The notes: generated by a model not told the origin, from the letters alone. Positions 46,430-56,085 are shown, counted from the stretch's first letter. The stretch is 64,000 nucleotides of DNA from CAZDCD01 sp964503885 (GCA_964503885.1 CAZDCD010000001.1:62001-126000), one strand, 5' to 3'. Made by a program: numbers and translations.

Positions 46430-46944
46430 GTAACGATCAGGTAAGCCCACACACCAATTCATTCCTGACATTTAAGTTGGGCGATGAAACCTTTGCTGCC
46501 AATGTAACCAAAGTACTTAATATTTTGGAAATGGCCAAAATAACCAAAGTTCCCAAAGCCCCGCCCTATATGAAAGGTGTAATAAATCTACGGGGCAGTG
46601 TTTTACCCCTCATTGATACACGCATAAAGTTCGGTATGCCTATGACCGAATTTACGGCAAATACCTGTATTCTTGTATTGGAATTGGAATTGAAGGATGA
46701 AACGGTCAAAGTAGGTGCTCTGGTTGATTCCGTTCAGGAAGTGTTGGAAATTAATGATGAACAGGTGCAACCTCCTCCCAGTATTGGCACAAAATTCAAA
46801 TCAAATTTTATTGAGGGTATGGCAAGGGTGGGTGATGATTTTGTTATGATCCTGAATATGGAACTTATTTTTTCAACCGAAGATATTGTAAACCTGAAAG
46901 GGGCTGCAGGAGTAGTAAACCAGATCGAAGAAAAGCTGGATTAA
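46426..46944 (+). CDS. cheW: Chemotaxis coupling protein CheW
   Basis: The protein has 172 residues, a single CheW SH3-like domain: FLTFKLGDETFAANVTKVLNIL, APPYMKGVINLRGSVLPLIDTR and GALVDSVQEVLEI. It links receptors to CheA P5. It is translationally coupled to cheA. Confidence 0.96.
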   Translation: MSNDQVSPHTNSFLTFKLGDETFAANVTKVLNILEMAKITKVPKAPPYMKGVINLRGSVLPLIDTRIKFGMPMTEFTANTCILVLELELKDETVKVGALVDSVQEVLEINDEQVQPPPSIGTKFKSNFIEGMARVGDDFVMILNMELIFSTEDIVNLKGAAGVVNQIEEKLD

Positions 46945-46990
46945 TTTCAAGTTGTAGCTGTCATCCTAACATCATATCTCTAATTTCACA

Positions 46991-47875
46991 ATGAAAATTA
47001 TCGGATCAGTGACTGAAAACTCAGGATTAAATGCTTCGGACTATTTCAAAGCTATATTAAGCACCAAAGATTTCATGAGGCTGAGTGAATTTATCATGAA
47101 CGAGTACGGCATTAAAATGCCGCCGGCCAAGAAAATAATGCTGCAAACCCGTTTGCAGAAACGGTTGAGAGATTTAAATATTGCAAATTTCAAGGAGTAT
47201 GTCGACTATGTGTTTACACCCCAGGGACAAAAAGACGAAGTCATTCACATGATTGATGTAGTGAGTACAAATAAGACCGATTTCTTCAGAGAACCCTCAC
47301 ATTTCGACTTTCTTCTTTCCGATATGCTTCCCGAATATTACAAACAGGAAACTCTTCGCCCCGTGAAAATATGGAGCGCCGGTTGCTCCAGCGGAGAAGA
47401 ACCGTATACACTGGCCGTTGTATGCAGCGAATTTGCGGCGTATCATCCCGGATTTGATTTTTCAATATATGCGACTGATATTTCCACAAGAATGCTCCGG
47501 CATGCATTTGAAGCCATATATAAAGAGGAGAAAATTGAAATCATACCCAAAATACTGAAAGGAAAATATTTCCTCAGGAGTAAAGACAGGAGTGCCAAAA
47601 AAGTGAAGGTGATTTCCGAACTAAGGAGAAGAGTGCTTTTCAGCAGATTAAACCTGATCAGTGACAAGTATGTCACACCTGATATTTACGATATGATATT
47701 CTGCCGGAATGTATTGATCTATTTTGACCGGATTATTCAGGAGAATATTCTCGCTAAACTATGTGCCAGGCTTAAACCAGGCGGGACCATCTTTCTGGGT
47801 CATTCCGAATCAATTACAGGTTTCAATCTTCCGCTCAGACACATTAAACCAACCATATTTAAAAAATCTGATTAA
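46991..47875 (+). CDS. cheR: Chemoreceptor methyltransferase CheR
   Basis: The protein has 294 residues. An N-terminal all-helical domain is followed by the SAM-binding fold with VKIWSAGCSSGEEPYTLAVV, IYATDIS and MIFCRNVLIYFD. The C-terminal GGTIFLGHSESI is typical. It methylates glutamates of receptors with S-adenosylmethionine. Its presence with CheB and CheD means that at least one methylatable receptor exists, although no classical MCP is in this window. Confidence 0.96.
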   Translation: MKIIGSVTENSGLNASDYFKAILSTKDFMRLSEFIMNEYGIKMPPAKKIMLQTRLQKRLRDLNIANFKEYVDYVFTPQGQKDEVIHMIDVVSTNKTDFFREPSHFDFLLSDMLPEYYKQETLRPVKIWSAGCSSGEEPYTLAVVCSEFAAYHPGFDFSIYATDISTRMLRHAFEAIYKEEKIEIIPKILKGKYFLRSKDRSAKKVKVISELRRRVLFSRLNLISDKYVTPDIYDMIFCRNVLIYFDRIIQENILAKLCARLKPGGTIFLGHSESITGFNLPLRHIKPTIFKKSD

Positions 47876-47893
47876 AAAACCAAAGTACGAGTT

Positions 47894-48784
47894 ATGATTA
47901 AAATATCCGATGAAGAATTACTTGCCGAACTCAGGCGCAGATTCTCAGAAAATAAAAAGACGGTAGACGAACTAAACCGGATTAATAAGATCCTCACAAA
48001 AGTCAACAACAGCTTGTCGGAAGCCGAGGCCATGAAAAGCCACTTCATTTCGAATATCAGCAACGAAATAGTTAATCCCTTTACGTCAATTCTTGCCCTT
48101 TCAAAAAGCATACTTGAAACCGACAAAGAAAATTGGAAAAAGGTGATTTCAATGGTTTCCATGATTCATTCTGAAGCCTTTAACCTTGATTTTCAGTTTA
48201 AGAATATTTTTGCTGCCGCGAAAATAGAGGCGGGTGAAATCTCAGTCGAAATGACCAGGACCATGATCACCGCAGTTGTGAATGATGTAATTGAATCGTT
48301 CAGGTACGAGGCAGAGAAGAAAAAGCTTTCGGTGATGGCACTATTCAATGATCATCTGGATGAAGAGAATAGGTATTTCATTACCGATTCGGAAAAGTTG
48401 CGTTTGGTCATCTCAAATTTAATAAGCAATGCCATTAAGTACAGTAAGGAGAATGGTCTGATCGAACTGAATTGTAGTCTGGATGGCCGTAAACTGGTTA
48501 TAGAGGTCCGCGATTATGGCAATGGGATCTCAAAAAAAGACCAGGAAATAATATTTAACCGGTTTATTAAGCTCGATTCAAGCATCAGTTCCATAAACAA
48601 GGGTCACGGACTGGGTCTGTCGGTTGTAAAAGCATTGATCGAATTGCTCAGCAGTGATATTTCGGTAGTAAGCGCTCCCGGTAAAGGGGCTTCATTTACT
48701 GTAATAATTCCCGAGTGGGAAGGTGAAGTTGAAGGTACCACACTGTTTGGTAGTGAACTATTTTTTGAGGAGGACCAGCTTTGA
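47894..48784 (+). CDS. Histidine-kinase-like protein with the phospho-acceptor His replaced by Asn
   Basis: The protein has 296 residues, a short N-terminal coiled coil and no membrane segment. The H-box reads FISNISNEIVNPFTSIL: residue 57 is Asn (codon AAC, 48062-48064) where the hybrid kinase at 52895 has FLSNISHEIRIP. The ATPase domain is complete: LRLVISNLISNAIKYS (N-box), VRDYGNGIS (G1) and GHGLGLSVV (G2). It therefore can probably bind ATP but not autophosphorylate in the usual way. It lies between cheR and cheD, its stop overlapping the cheD start, so it is a fixed part of the operon. Allosteric or scaffold functions are possible. Confidence 0.85.
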   Translation: MIKISDEELLAELRRRFSENKKTVDELNRINKILTKVNNSLSEAEAMKSHFISNISNEIVNPFTSILALSKSILETDKENWKKVISMVSMIHSEAFNLDFQFKNIFAAAKIEAGEISVEMTRTMITAVVNDVIESFRYEAEKKKLSVMALFNDHLDEENRYFITDSEKLRLVISNLISNAIKYSKENGLIELNCSLDGRKLVIEVRDYGNGISKKDQEIIFNRFIKLDSSISSINKGHGLGLSVVKALIELLSSDISVVSAPGKGASFTVIIPEWEGEVEGTTLFGSELFFEEDQL

Positions 48785-49269
48785 TCGGCAATTCTGTCGC
48801 TACAGGTAAAACACATTTCCTCTACCCTGCTGCAATCTTTGTCAGCAGGGAAGCTTATCTGGTAAGCACCATCCTGGGTTCGTGCATATCCATATGCTTA
48901 TGGGACAGCAGAATGAAGGCAGGCGGAATAAACCATTTCATACTGCCTTTGTGGAACGGACAAGGACTTGCCTCGCCGAAATATGGAAATATTTCCATTA
49001 CTAAAATGATTGAAAAGATGAAGCTGATGGGATGTCGTGTCGAGGAACTGAAAGCAAAAATCTTTGGTGGTGGAGAACTTTTACAGACCAACAATCCACA
49101 ATTCAATATAGGCCAACGAAATATCGAACTGGCCAGAATGATGCTGTCCGATGCCTGTATTCCTGTTATGAGTTCAAATACCGGGGGGAAACAGGGAAGG
49201 AAAATCCTGTTTAATACTTTAACAGGAGAGGTGAAACATAAATTCATTCAGAGTCAGGTATATGAATAG
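48781..49269 (+). CDS. cheD: Chemoreceptor glutamine deamidase CheD
   Basis: The protein has 162 residues. The catalytic cysteine is in STILGSCISICLWD and the histidine in GGINHFILP; KIFGGGELL and NIGQRNIELARMML are also typical. It converts receptor glutamines to glutamates. The start is TTG at 48781, overlapping the stop of the preceding gene (TTGA); no ATG is available before the conserved core. Confidence 0.94.
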   Translation: MIGNSVATGKTHFLYPAAIFVSREAYLVSTILGSCISICLWDSRMKAGGINHFILPLWNGQGLASPKYGNISITKMIEKMKLMGCRVEELKAKIFGGGELLQTNNPQFNIGQRNIELARMMLSDACIPVMSSNTGGKQGRKILFNTLTGEVKHKFIQSQVYE

Positions 49270-49343
49270 CGAAATAACATCTATTGTATGCCTTAACAGG
49301 ATTTGTAAAAAACCATTAACGGTGTAAAATATTGTCGTCTGTT

Positions 49344-50408
49344 ATGAGAAAAAAAATCAGGGTATTGATCGTGGATGATTCGGCTGTGGTTCGTCAGACG
49401 CTGACAATGGTCCTAAATTCTGATCCTGATATTGAAATCATGGGAACAGCGGCTGATCCGTTTTTTGCCGCAAAAAAAATTACAGGGGAAGTACCTGATG
49501 TCATCACTCTTGACATTGAAATGCCCAGAATGGACGGGTTAACCTTTCTGAGGAAAATAATGGCCCAGCATCCTATTCCGGTGGTCGTTATTTCAAGCCT
49601 TACATCAGGCAATACCGAAACGGGAATAAGGGCGCTTGAATATGGAGCCGTGGAAATAATCACAAAACCTCAGCTAAATACCAAGGAGTTCTTTGAGGAA
49701 TCCAAAATAAGGATTTGTGATGCTGTAAAGGCTGCAGCCATGGCCCGGTTAAAGCGAAAAATCATGCCACAGAAACTGGTAATTGAACCAAAATATTCGG
49801 CCGACGTTGTTATTCCCGAAGCCAGAGTAAAAAGCATGATTGAAACTACTGAAATGGTTGTGGCAATAGGTGCTTCAACTGGTGGTACTGATGCATTGCG
49901 TGTTATCCTGGAGGCGTTGCCACATGATACACCAGGAATCGTAGTCGTACAGCACATGCCGGAGCATTTCACCAGATCATTTGCCAACCGTCTCAATGAA
50001 TTATGCCAGGTAACCGTTAAGGAAGCCGAAAACGGTGAATCGGTAATCCGGGGAAAAGCACTCATTGCGCCCGGAAATCATCATATGCTGCTTTTACGCA
50101 GTGGTGCCAGATATTATGTGGAAATTAAGGAAGGTCCGCTGGTAAACAGACACCGTCCTTCGGTCGACGTGCTTTTCAGATCAACAGCCAAGTATGCGGG
50201 TAAAAATGCCATTGGAATAATCATGACTGGTATGGGTGATGACGGTGCAAGGGGGATGCTCGAAATGAAAGATGCCGGCGCCTTTACCATAGCTCAGGAT
50301 GAAAAATCATGTGTGGTTTTTGGAATGCCGAATGAAGCAATAAAATTAAATGCCATTGACAAGATATTGCCCCTCGAACAAATTGCTTTTCATATAGACA
50401 GGCGTTGA
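49344..50408 (+). CDS. cheB: Chemotaxis methylesterase CheB
   Basis: The protein has 354 residues from ATG 49344; a TTG at 49332 would add four residues. The receiver domain (~1-125) has VLIVDDSAVVRQTL and VITLDIEMPRMDG with the acceptor aspartate. The methylesterase domain (~165-354) has the triad residues in IGASTGGTDAL (Ser), VVQHMPEHFT (His) and GMGDDGARG (Asp). It removes methyl groups from receptors after phosphorylation by CheA. Confidence 0.96.
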   Translation: MRKKIRVLIVDDSAVVRQTLTMVLNSDPDIEIMGTAADPFFAAKKITGEVPDVITLDIEMPRMDGLTFLRKIMAQHPIPVVVISSLTSGNTETGIRALEYGAVEIITKPQLNTKEFFEESKIRICDAVKAAAMARLKRKIMPQKLVIEPKYSADVVIPEARVKSMIETTEMVVAIGASTGGTDALRVILEALPHDTPGIVVVQHMPEHFTRSFANRLNELCQVTVKEAENGESVIRGKALIAPGNHHMLLLRSGARYYVEIKEGPLVNRHRPSVDVLFRSTAKYAGKNAIGIIMTGMGDDGARGMLEMKDAGAFTIAQDEKSCVVFGMPNEAIKLNAIDKILPLEQIAFHIDRR

Positions 50409-50569
50409 ATCCGGATTCTGGAAAAGGTGAAGATCTATCAGTCAGACAGGCCTTGTGAACAAGAGGTTTGAATCTTCATGTTTTAATAAAAAATATGAAT
50501 TATTGGAAAATATTAACTATTTTTAGAATCATTCAAAATTAATCGGGGATACGTCAGAAATAGCCGACT

Positions 50570-52858
50570 ATGGAAACCAAAAACCAGAAGGAGTTTGTTG
50601 TTCAGCGAACACTAATCGCATTGATTTTAAGTATTTTATTTCCTTTAATCAGTATTTTTATTGAATTCATCAACAATAGTGAAATCGCGTTTAATATCAG
50701 GTCAATCGATAGAATCTATGCTGAAAATCCAGTCATGTGGCTGATTCTTCTCCTTGTTGTGATCATTCCTGCTATAACATTTTACATTTCAAAACTATAC
50801 TGGAAAGCTGTTTATAGAAAACAGCGCCAGATCGATCACGAACTTGACAGGATGAAAAAAGTCAATGCCTTTATAAAAAGCCTTATCGGTGAGGATTTTT
50901 TAATAGACTTTGAACAGGAAAGTGAAGAAGACCTGCTGGGCAAATCGCTCATTGACCTCAGAAATACCCTCAAGCAAAACAAAGAAATTCGGGACAAAAG
51001 AAGCAAAGAGGATGAACAGCGGAGTTGGATGGCAGAAGGTGTAGCCAAGTTTGGCAGTATTCTCAGATCAAATTCAAACAACATAGAAGCTTTATCCTTT
51101 GGTACCTTAAGCGAACTTGCCAAATATATTAACGCTATTCAGGGTTCGTTTTACCTGCTTAATGATGATGACAAAAACAATGTGTTCTTTGAACAGAAAG
51201 CACTTTTTGCATATGACAGGAAGAAATTTACCGATCAAAGGATAAAATGGGGTGATGGTCTCATAGGTACCTGCGGACTTGAACGCAAAACAATCTACAT
51301 GACCAAAGTGCCTGAAAGCTATGTTAACATCACCAGCGGATTAGGACAATCCAACCCGAAATGCATACTGATCACCCCACTCATGTCGAATGATGAAATA
51401 TTCGGAGTGCTGGAGCTTTCATCACTGAAAGAAATACAGCCTCATGAAATTACCTTTGTTGAGCGTGTGGCGGAAAGCATAGCTGCAACAATAGGTTCAG
51501 TAAGGATTGCAGAACGCACAACGCGCCTGCTGGAGGAATCCAAAGAACGGGCTCATACCATGTCGGCCCAGGAAGAGGAGATGCGGCAGAACCTTGAAGA
51601 ATTGCAGGCCACTCAGGAAGAGCTTGCACGCCAGGCCGATAAGTTTGTTAAATTGGAAAATACGGTAAACCATACTATGATAAGGGCTGATTATACCGTT
51701 GACGGTACTTTGTTGTACGCCAATACAAAATTCCTGAATAAGCTTGAATACACATCAAATTCAGAAGTAGAGGGTCAGCATATCAGCATGTTTATCGGTG
51801 AGAAAGACCGTGAATGGTTCAGCCAGATCTGGGATAATCTTTCCAAAGGCGGCAGGCATTTCGAAGGCTATATGAAACACATCACAAAATCGGGAAAAGA
51901 TCTCTGGACAATGGCCACATACACATGCATCAGAGCTGAAAATGATGAAGTTGAAAGAATTCTCTTCCTGGCCATCGATACCACAGAACAGAAAAAACTA
52001 AGCCTGAAAGTGGAAGGGATTGTCGATGCCGTGAATAAATCGAGCATAAAAATAGAATTGAGCAGCAACGCGAACATCATTGATATCAACGAAAACTTCC
52101 TGTTTGCAACCGGTTACGATGAGAAAGAGTTGAAATCAATGTCGATCTTTGATCTGATCGACAAGCTGGATCTGGAAAACTTCAGCAACAAATGGGAAAC
52201 TGTGGTGCGTGGAATAGGTTTCCACGGTCAGTTTAAGCTTGTAACCAAATCAAATGATATTATTTGGATACGGGGTGCTTTCGGAGCAGTATACGATATG
52301 TACGGAGATGTAACCCGCGTTCTGTTTGTGGGTTACGACAACACCACAGAAAAACAGATGGAACTTGAGGTGCGGAATCAGGCCGATATCCTGAAGAAGC
52401 AGGAGAAACTGCTCAGGGAATCTGAAAAAGAGCTTAGCCGTAAACTCCGCGAAGCCAGGATCGAAATGCAAAACCAATATAAGGAGACTGAACATATTAA
52501 AGTGCGGAATGAAAGAACCCTGGAGGGTGCACTCGATGCCATTATCACAACAAGTCACGATAATAAGATTATTTTTTTCAATAAGGCAGCAGAAGAGCTA
52601 TGGGGTTATTCAAGAAATGAGGTAACCGGGCAGGATGTCGGGATACTTTTTACCAACAAGCGAATTGAAGAGGATGAATTTCTCACTTCATTTACCGGAC
52701 CCGGTGATAACAAGATCGTAGGTATTCGCAAAGAAATAAAAATCTCTACAAAAAACCACGAGGAAAAGCCGGTGCTGATCTTGCTTTCAAAAGCACAGGT
52801 CGATAGTGAAATAACATATACCGCGTTTATTCAGAATGTTGAAGTGGAACTGTTTTGA
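50570..52858 (+). CDS. Membrane-anchored GAF/multi-PAS sensor without kinase domain
   Basis: The protein has 762 residues. Two transmembrane helices (~13-33 and ~55-74) are followed by a coiled coil, a GAF domain (~155-312; GSFYLLNDDD, GLIGTCGLERKTIYM), a helical linker with QEEEMRQNLEELQ (334-346), PAS domains at ~365-478, ~485-605 and ~655-750 (TLLYANTKFLNKL, IIDINENFLFATGY, KIIFFNKAAEELWGY) and coiled coil between the last two. There is no kinase, cyclase or MCP hairpin. The linker with clustered Glu/Gln resembles methylation-type helices seen in Bacteroidota sensors. The C-terminus is EVELF, like the ELELF of the CheZ-motif protein. It may be the receptor of this array; this is inferred. 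Confidence 0.8.
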   Translation: METKNQKEFVVQRTLIALILSILFPLISIFIEFINNSEIAFNIRSIDRIYAENPVMWLILLLVVIIPAITFYISKLYWKAVYRKQRQIDHELDRMKKVNAFIKSLIGEDFLIDFEQESEEDLLGKSLIDLRNTLKQNKEIRDKRSKEDEQRSWMAEGVAKFGSILRSNSNNIEALSFGTLSELAKYINAIQGSFYLLNDDDKNNVFFEQKALFAYDRKKFTDQRIKWGDGLIGTCGLERKTIYMTKVPESYVNITSGLGQSNPKCILITPLMSNDEIFGVLELSSLKEIQPHEITFVERVAESIAATIGSVRIAERTTRLLEESKERAHTMSAQEEEMRQNLEELQATQEELARQADKFVKLENTVNHTMIRADYTVDGTLLYANTKFLNKLEYTSNSEVEGQHISMFIGEKDREWFSQIWDNLSKGGRHFEGYMKHITKSGKDLWTMATYTCIRAENDEVERILFLAIDTTEQKKLSLKVEGIVDAVNKSSIKIELSSNANIIDINENFLFATGYDEKELKSMSIFDLIDKLDLENFSNKWETVVRGIGFHGQFKLVTKSNDIIWIRGAFGAVYDMYGDVTRVLFVGYDNTTEKQMELEVRNQADILKKQEKLLRESEKELSRKLREARIEMQNQYKETEHIKVRNERTLEGALDAIITTSHDNKIIFFNKAAEELWGYSRNEVTGQDVGILFTNKRIEEDEFLTSFTGPGDNKIVGIRKEIKISTKNHEEKPVLILLSKAQVDSEITYTAFIQNVEVELF

Positions 52859-52894
52859 ACGAGTAGTCGGGTTTTTATTAATGTTTGAGAACAT

Positions 52895-54550
52895 ATGCGC
52901 CTTTATAAAAAGAGTAGTATTAAAAAGCAGTTGGAGGAGAAAATTGCTTTTGTTGAGAATGAGAGGGATCAGCTAAAAGATAAACTTGAGCAAATAGAGG
53001 CTTTACAGAAAATGCCCGATGGCGAAGCTGAAATCCTTAAGAACGTACTCGAGCTTGCAAAGATCGGCCATATCATAAAGTTGCCTGACTCAAACAATCT
53101 GCAAATATCAGCGATTGCAAAGTCGATCCTGAACCTGAAAGAGGACCAGAACAGCATTTCAACTGATGAGTTCCTAAACCTTGTTGTTCAGGAAGATTCT
53201 CAGCAACTGAAGAAAATATTGACTGAAAATCAGCATGTATCTGTTCTGCCAAATATAGATTATAAGGTCATAAATCCTTCAAATGAAAAAGATGTCAGGA
53301 GTATAGTATCCACCTTTTCATTTTTTCCACAGAGTCATCCGATCATATTTTTATTTACTCTGATGGATGTAACCCGGCAGGAAAAAGCAAGAAAAGATAT
53401 GTTGCGCCTGAAAGAAAAACTCGAGGAAAATGATACCCTGAAAAGCATTTTTTTATCGAATATTTCTCATGAAATCAGGATACCGATAAATTCAATTGTA
53501 GGGTTCTCAGAATTATTAAATATCGGGAATATTACACCCGATGAAAAAAGAGAATACATTAATATTATTAAAAATCAGAGCAGTACATTACTGAAACTCA
53601 TCGATGATATTGCGGAGCTGGCGAAATTTGAAACCGGCGATGTGAATATCAGCAAGTCGCCCTGCAACCTGAACCTGTTGCTTAATGAACTTCTCACAAG
53701 CTTTTCACAGATGAAAAAACTTCAGAAAAAAGACCATATTGAACTCAGGCTCAATATTCCGGATAAAAATGGCATACTGACATATACCGATTCGGGAAGA
53801 TTATACCAGCTTATGTCAAACCTGATCAGCAATGCCATTAAGTTTACAGAAAAAGGATTTGTGGAATTCGGCTATACCTTGAGGGATGATGCAAGGATTG
53901 AATTTTTCGTGAAAGATACAGGCATCGGACTAAGTAAAGAAGAACAAAAATATATATTCGACAGGTTCAGCAAGATCGAAGAGACCATTGCCAGAAAGTA
54001 TGAAGGTGCTGGTTTTGGACTTTCAATAGCCAAAGGAATAACAAAATTGCTCGGCGGTAAAATATGGATTGAGTCGGAAAAAGGCAAGGGCTCGGCATTC
54101 AGTTTTTATATACCCTACGAGGAGATTCCAGGCAGTACTATAGATCATTCGCTCGATGAAGAAATAGCATTTACCGGATACAATTGGAAAGGCAAGCTGA
54201 TCCTGATTGTGGAAGATGATGATGTAAATTACAAATTTATTGAAACCCTTCTTCTTGAAAATAATGCCAAGATACTTCGGGCAAAAAACGGCAACCAGGC
54301 CATTGAATTATGCAAATCAATCAACAAGATCGACCTGATACTTATGGATATTAAAATGCCTGAAATGGATGGCTACGAGGCTACACGCGAAATCAGGAAT
54401 CTGAACAAGACAATACCGATAATTGCACAAACTGCGTTTGCGTCCGACGAAAACAGACAAAAATGCCTTGAAGCAGGATGCAACGATCAGATTTCAAAAC
54501 CCATTGATATCGAAGAACTACTGACCAAAATCAATAATTATTTCATCTGA
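52895..54550 (+). CDS. Hybrid sensor histidine kinase/response regulator
   Basis: The protein has 551 residues and no membrane segment. A coiled coil (~5-40) and a PAS-like region (~45-160) precede the kinase core. His192 is in FLSNISHEIRIPINSIVGFSEL; the N-box is LYQLMSNLISNAIKFT, G1 is VKDTGIGLS and G2 is GAGFGLSIAKGI. A C-terminal receiver (~430-551) has LIVEDDDVN and LILMDIKMPEMDGYEA with the acceptor near 485. It follows the GAF/PAS sensor by 36 nt, so the two may form a signalling pair with the sensor as input. It ends 6 nt from the convergent peroxidase gene. Confidence 0.93.
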   Translation: MRLYKKSSIKKQLEEKIAFVENERDQLKDKLEQIEALQKMPDGEAEILKNVLELAKIGHIIKLPDSNNLQISAIAKSILNLKEDQNSISTDEFLNLVVQEDSQQLKKILTENQHVSVLPNIDYKVINPSNEKDVRSIVSTFSFFPQSHPIIFLFTLMDVTRQEKARKDMLRLKEKLEENDTLKSIFLSNISHEIRIPINSIVGFSELLNIGNITPDEKREYINIIKNQSSTLLKLIDDIAELAKFETGDVNISKSPCNLNLLLNELLTSFSQMKKLQKKDHIELRLNIPDKNGILTYTDSGRLYQLMSNLISNAIKFTEKGFVEFGYTLRDDARIEFFVKDTGIGLSKEEQKYIFDRFSKIEETIARKYEGAGFGLSIAKGITKLLGGKIWIESEKGKGSAFSFYIPYEEIPGSTIDHSLDEEIAFTGYNWKGKLILIVEDDDVNYKFIETLLLENNAKILRAKNGNQAIELCKSINKIDLILMDIKMPEMDGYEATREIRNLNKTIPIIAQTAFASDENRQKCLEAGCNDQISKPIDIEELLTKINNYFI

Positions 54551-54556
54551 AAAAGG

Positions 54557-55096
54557 TCAGTTTTTAACCCAATTCACAATCTTTTCATCCATTGGATCAA
54601 CTTTCGGTAATGCGTAATCAACCAATTTTCCGTCTTCGCTGATCATGTATTTCTGAAAATTCCATTTAACCTGTGAATCCATGACCCCGTTCTCGGTTTT
54701 TGAAGTCAACCATTTATATACCGGATTCATATCATCACCTTTTACTGAGATTTTTGCCATCATCGGAAAGGTAACACCATAATTTACCTGACAAAATTGT
54801 TTAATCTCTTCATTGGTACCCGGTTCCTGGTTTAAAAAGTTATTTTCCGGGAAGCCGATGATCACAAATTTGTTGCCGCCATATTTTTTATACAACTCCT
54901 CAAGCTTAGCATATTGCGGGGTAAATCCGCATTTCGATGCGGTATTTACGATCAATACCTTTTTACCTTTCAGTGTTGAAAAATCGAATTCCTTACCGTT
55001 GATAGTTTTAACCTTGAAATCGTAAAACGATTTGGTTTGTGCTTCTGTCCCTATTGCAATTGAGAAAAGGATAAGAATAATTTGTATTGTTTTCAT
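54557..55096 (-). CDS. Exported glutathione-peroxidase-like thiol peroxidase
   Basis: The protein has 179 residues with a signal peptide (IILILFSIAIGTEA), so it is probably periplasmic. The peroxidatic cysteine is in VNTASKCGFTPQY and the tryptophan in VKWNFQKYMI. The usual catalytic glutamine of the GFPxNQF motif is Asn here (GFPENNFLNQEP), a variant I believe also occurs in other Bacteroidota. Like most bacterial members it probably uses thioredoxin-type reductants rather than glutathione. It reduces hydroperoxides. Confidence 0.9.
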   Translation of the reverse strand: MKTIQIILILFSIAIGTEAQTKSFYDFKVKTINGKEFDFSTLKGKKVLIVNTASKCGFTPQYAKLEELYKKYGGNKFVIIGFPENNFLNQEPGTNEEIKQFCQVNYGVTFPMMAKISVKGDDMNPVYKWLTSKTENGVMDSQVKWNFQKYMISEDGKLVDYALPKVDPMDEKIVNWVKN

Positions 55097-55129
55097 ATTC
55101 TTTCGTTTTATTCTACAACAATATAAAAC

Positions 55130-55522
55130 CTACTTTGTTTCCGGTTTACGCTGCATTCTTCTTCTGAAATCCCTGATATTTAACCATAATGATACGGCTA
55201 ATGCGGCGATATACCCGATAAATGTAAACAGATCAACCAGCCGGGCATTCAGGTCGCTTCCCGTCAGCCTGTCAGCCATATATTTCATGTACGAATTTGG
55301 GAGACCGGTATGTCCGAGTTCGGTGAGGATTTTAAAATGCCAGTCGGTAAGCGGACAATAACCAATCCCATAAAATATTCCAAGAATAAACCACGATGAT
55401 CCGGTAATAAGGAGCAACAATAAATTCCACCGGCGTGTAGAGTAAAACATCCAGCCAAACAGGTTAAACACCACAAACAGCGAATGAAAGACCATGAAAA
55501 ATACATCGAGCGCTTTTAACAT
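55130..55522 (-). CDS. DUF2784 membrane protein
   Basis: The protein has 130 residues from ATG 55522 (MLKALDVFFMVFHSLFVVFNLFGW). A longer in-frame start at 55594 would run into the divergent acylphosphatase gene. Four hydrophobic segments are visible. The family signature is FHSLFVVFNLFGWMF, then GSSWFILGIFYGIGYCPLTDWHF. The function of the family is unknown. It lies 33 nt upstream of the peroxidase gene on the same strand. Confidence 0.88.
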   Translation of the reverse strand: MLKALDVFFMVFHSLFVVFNLFGWMFYSTRRWNLLLLLITGSSWFILGIFYGIGYCPLTDWHFKILTELGHTGLPNSYMKYMADRLTGSDLNARLVDLFTFIGYIAALAVSLWLNIRDFRRRMQRKPETK

Positions 55523-55573
55523 GGGCAGGGAATTTAGTATTTTCGCCTTAAAAATAGTTAACAACTCCGGATA

Positions 55574-55843
55574 ATGGTACATAAAAACATTCAAATTGCC
55601 GGACGTGTTCAGGGAGTCGGATTCCGTTATTCTTCAAGGAATGCTGCGAGGATATACAAAATAAAAGGATATGTGAGAAATATGCCTGATGGGAGTGTAT
55701 ATATCGAAGCTGAAGGATCGGAACCGGACGTTGATAAATTTACCGAATGGTGTAAAAATGGCCCTTCACATGCTTATGTCGATGATATCGCAATCGAAGA
55801 TGGTGAACTGCAGGGATATACGGTCTTTGATATTAAGTTTTAA
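55574..55843 (+). CDS. acyP: Acylphosphatase
   Basis: The protein has 89 residues, the normal length. The catalytic arginine is in GRVQGVGFRYS and the asparagine in KGYVRNMPDGSVYIEAEG. It hydrolyses acyl phosphates in the cytoplasm. A single gene facing the DUF2784 gene. Confidence 0.96.
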   Translation: MVHKNIQIAGRVQGVGFRYSSRNAARIYKIKGYVRNMPDGSVYIEAEGSEPDVDKFTEWCKNGPSHAYVDDIAIEDGELQGYTVFDIKF

Positions 55844-56085
55844 TGAAATGCGGCATAAAATTTTCCGGATAAATTCATTGTTGTATCTATTAATCTGAAC
55901 CTGTTTTTTCAATACCATGCCATAATACCAGATCACATAGTTGTAAATCAATTATCCGGTTAAATATATTTTACAGGATTGGACTCAATTTATAAAGGCA
56001 ACTGTAAGATAACTTATGTTCATCCTGAAAAGAAGATACTTTAAAAGCGATTTCGAAGTCAGATAAGCTTAGAGGACAACTGGTT

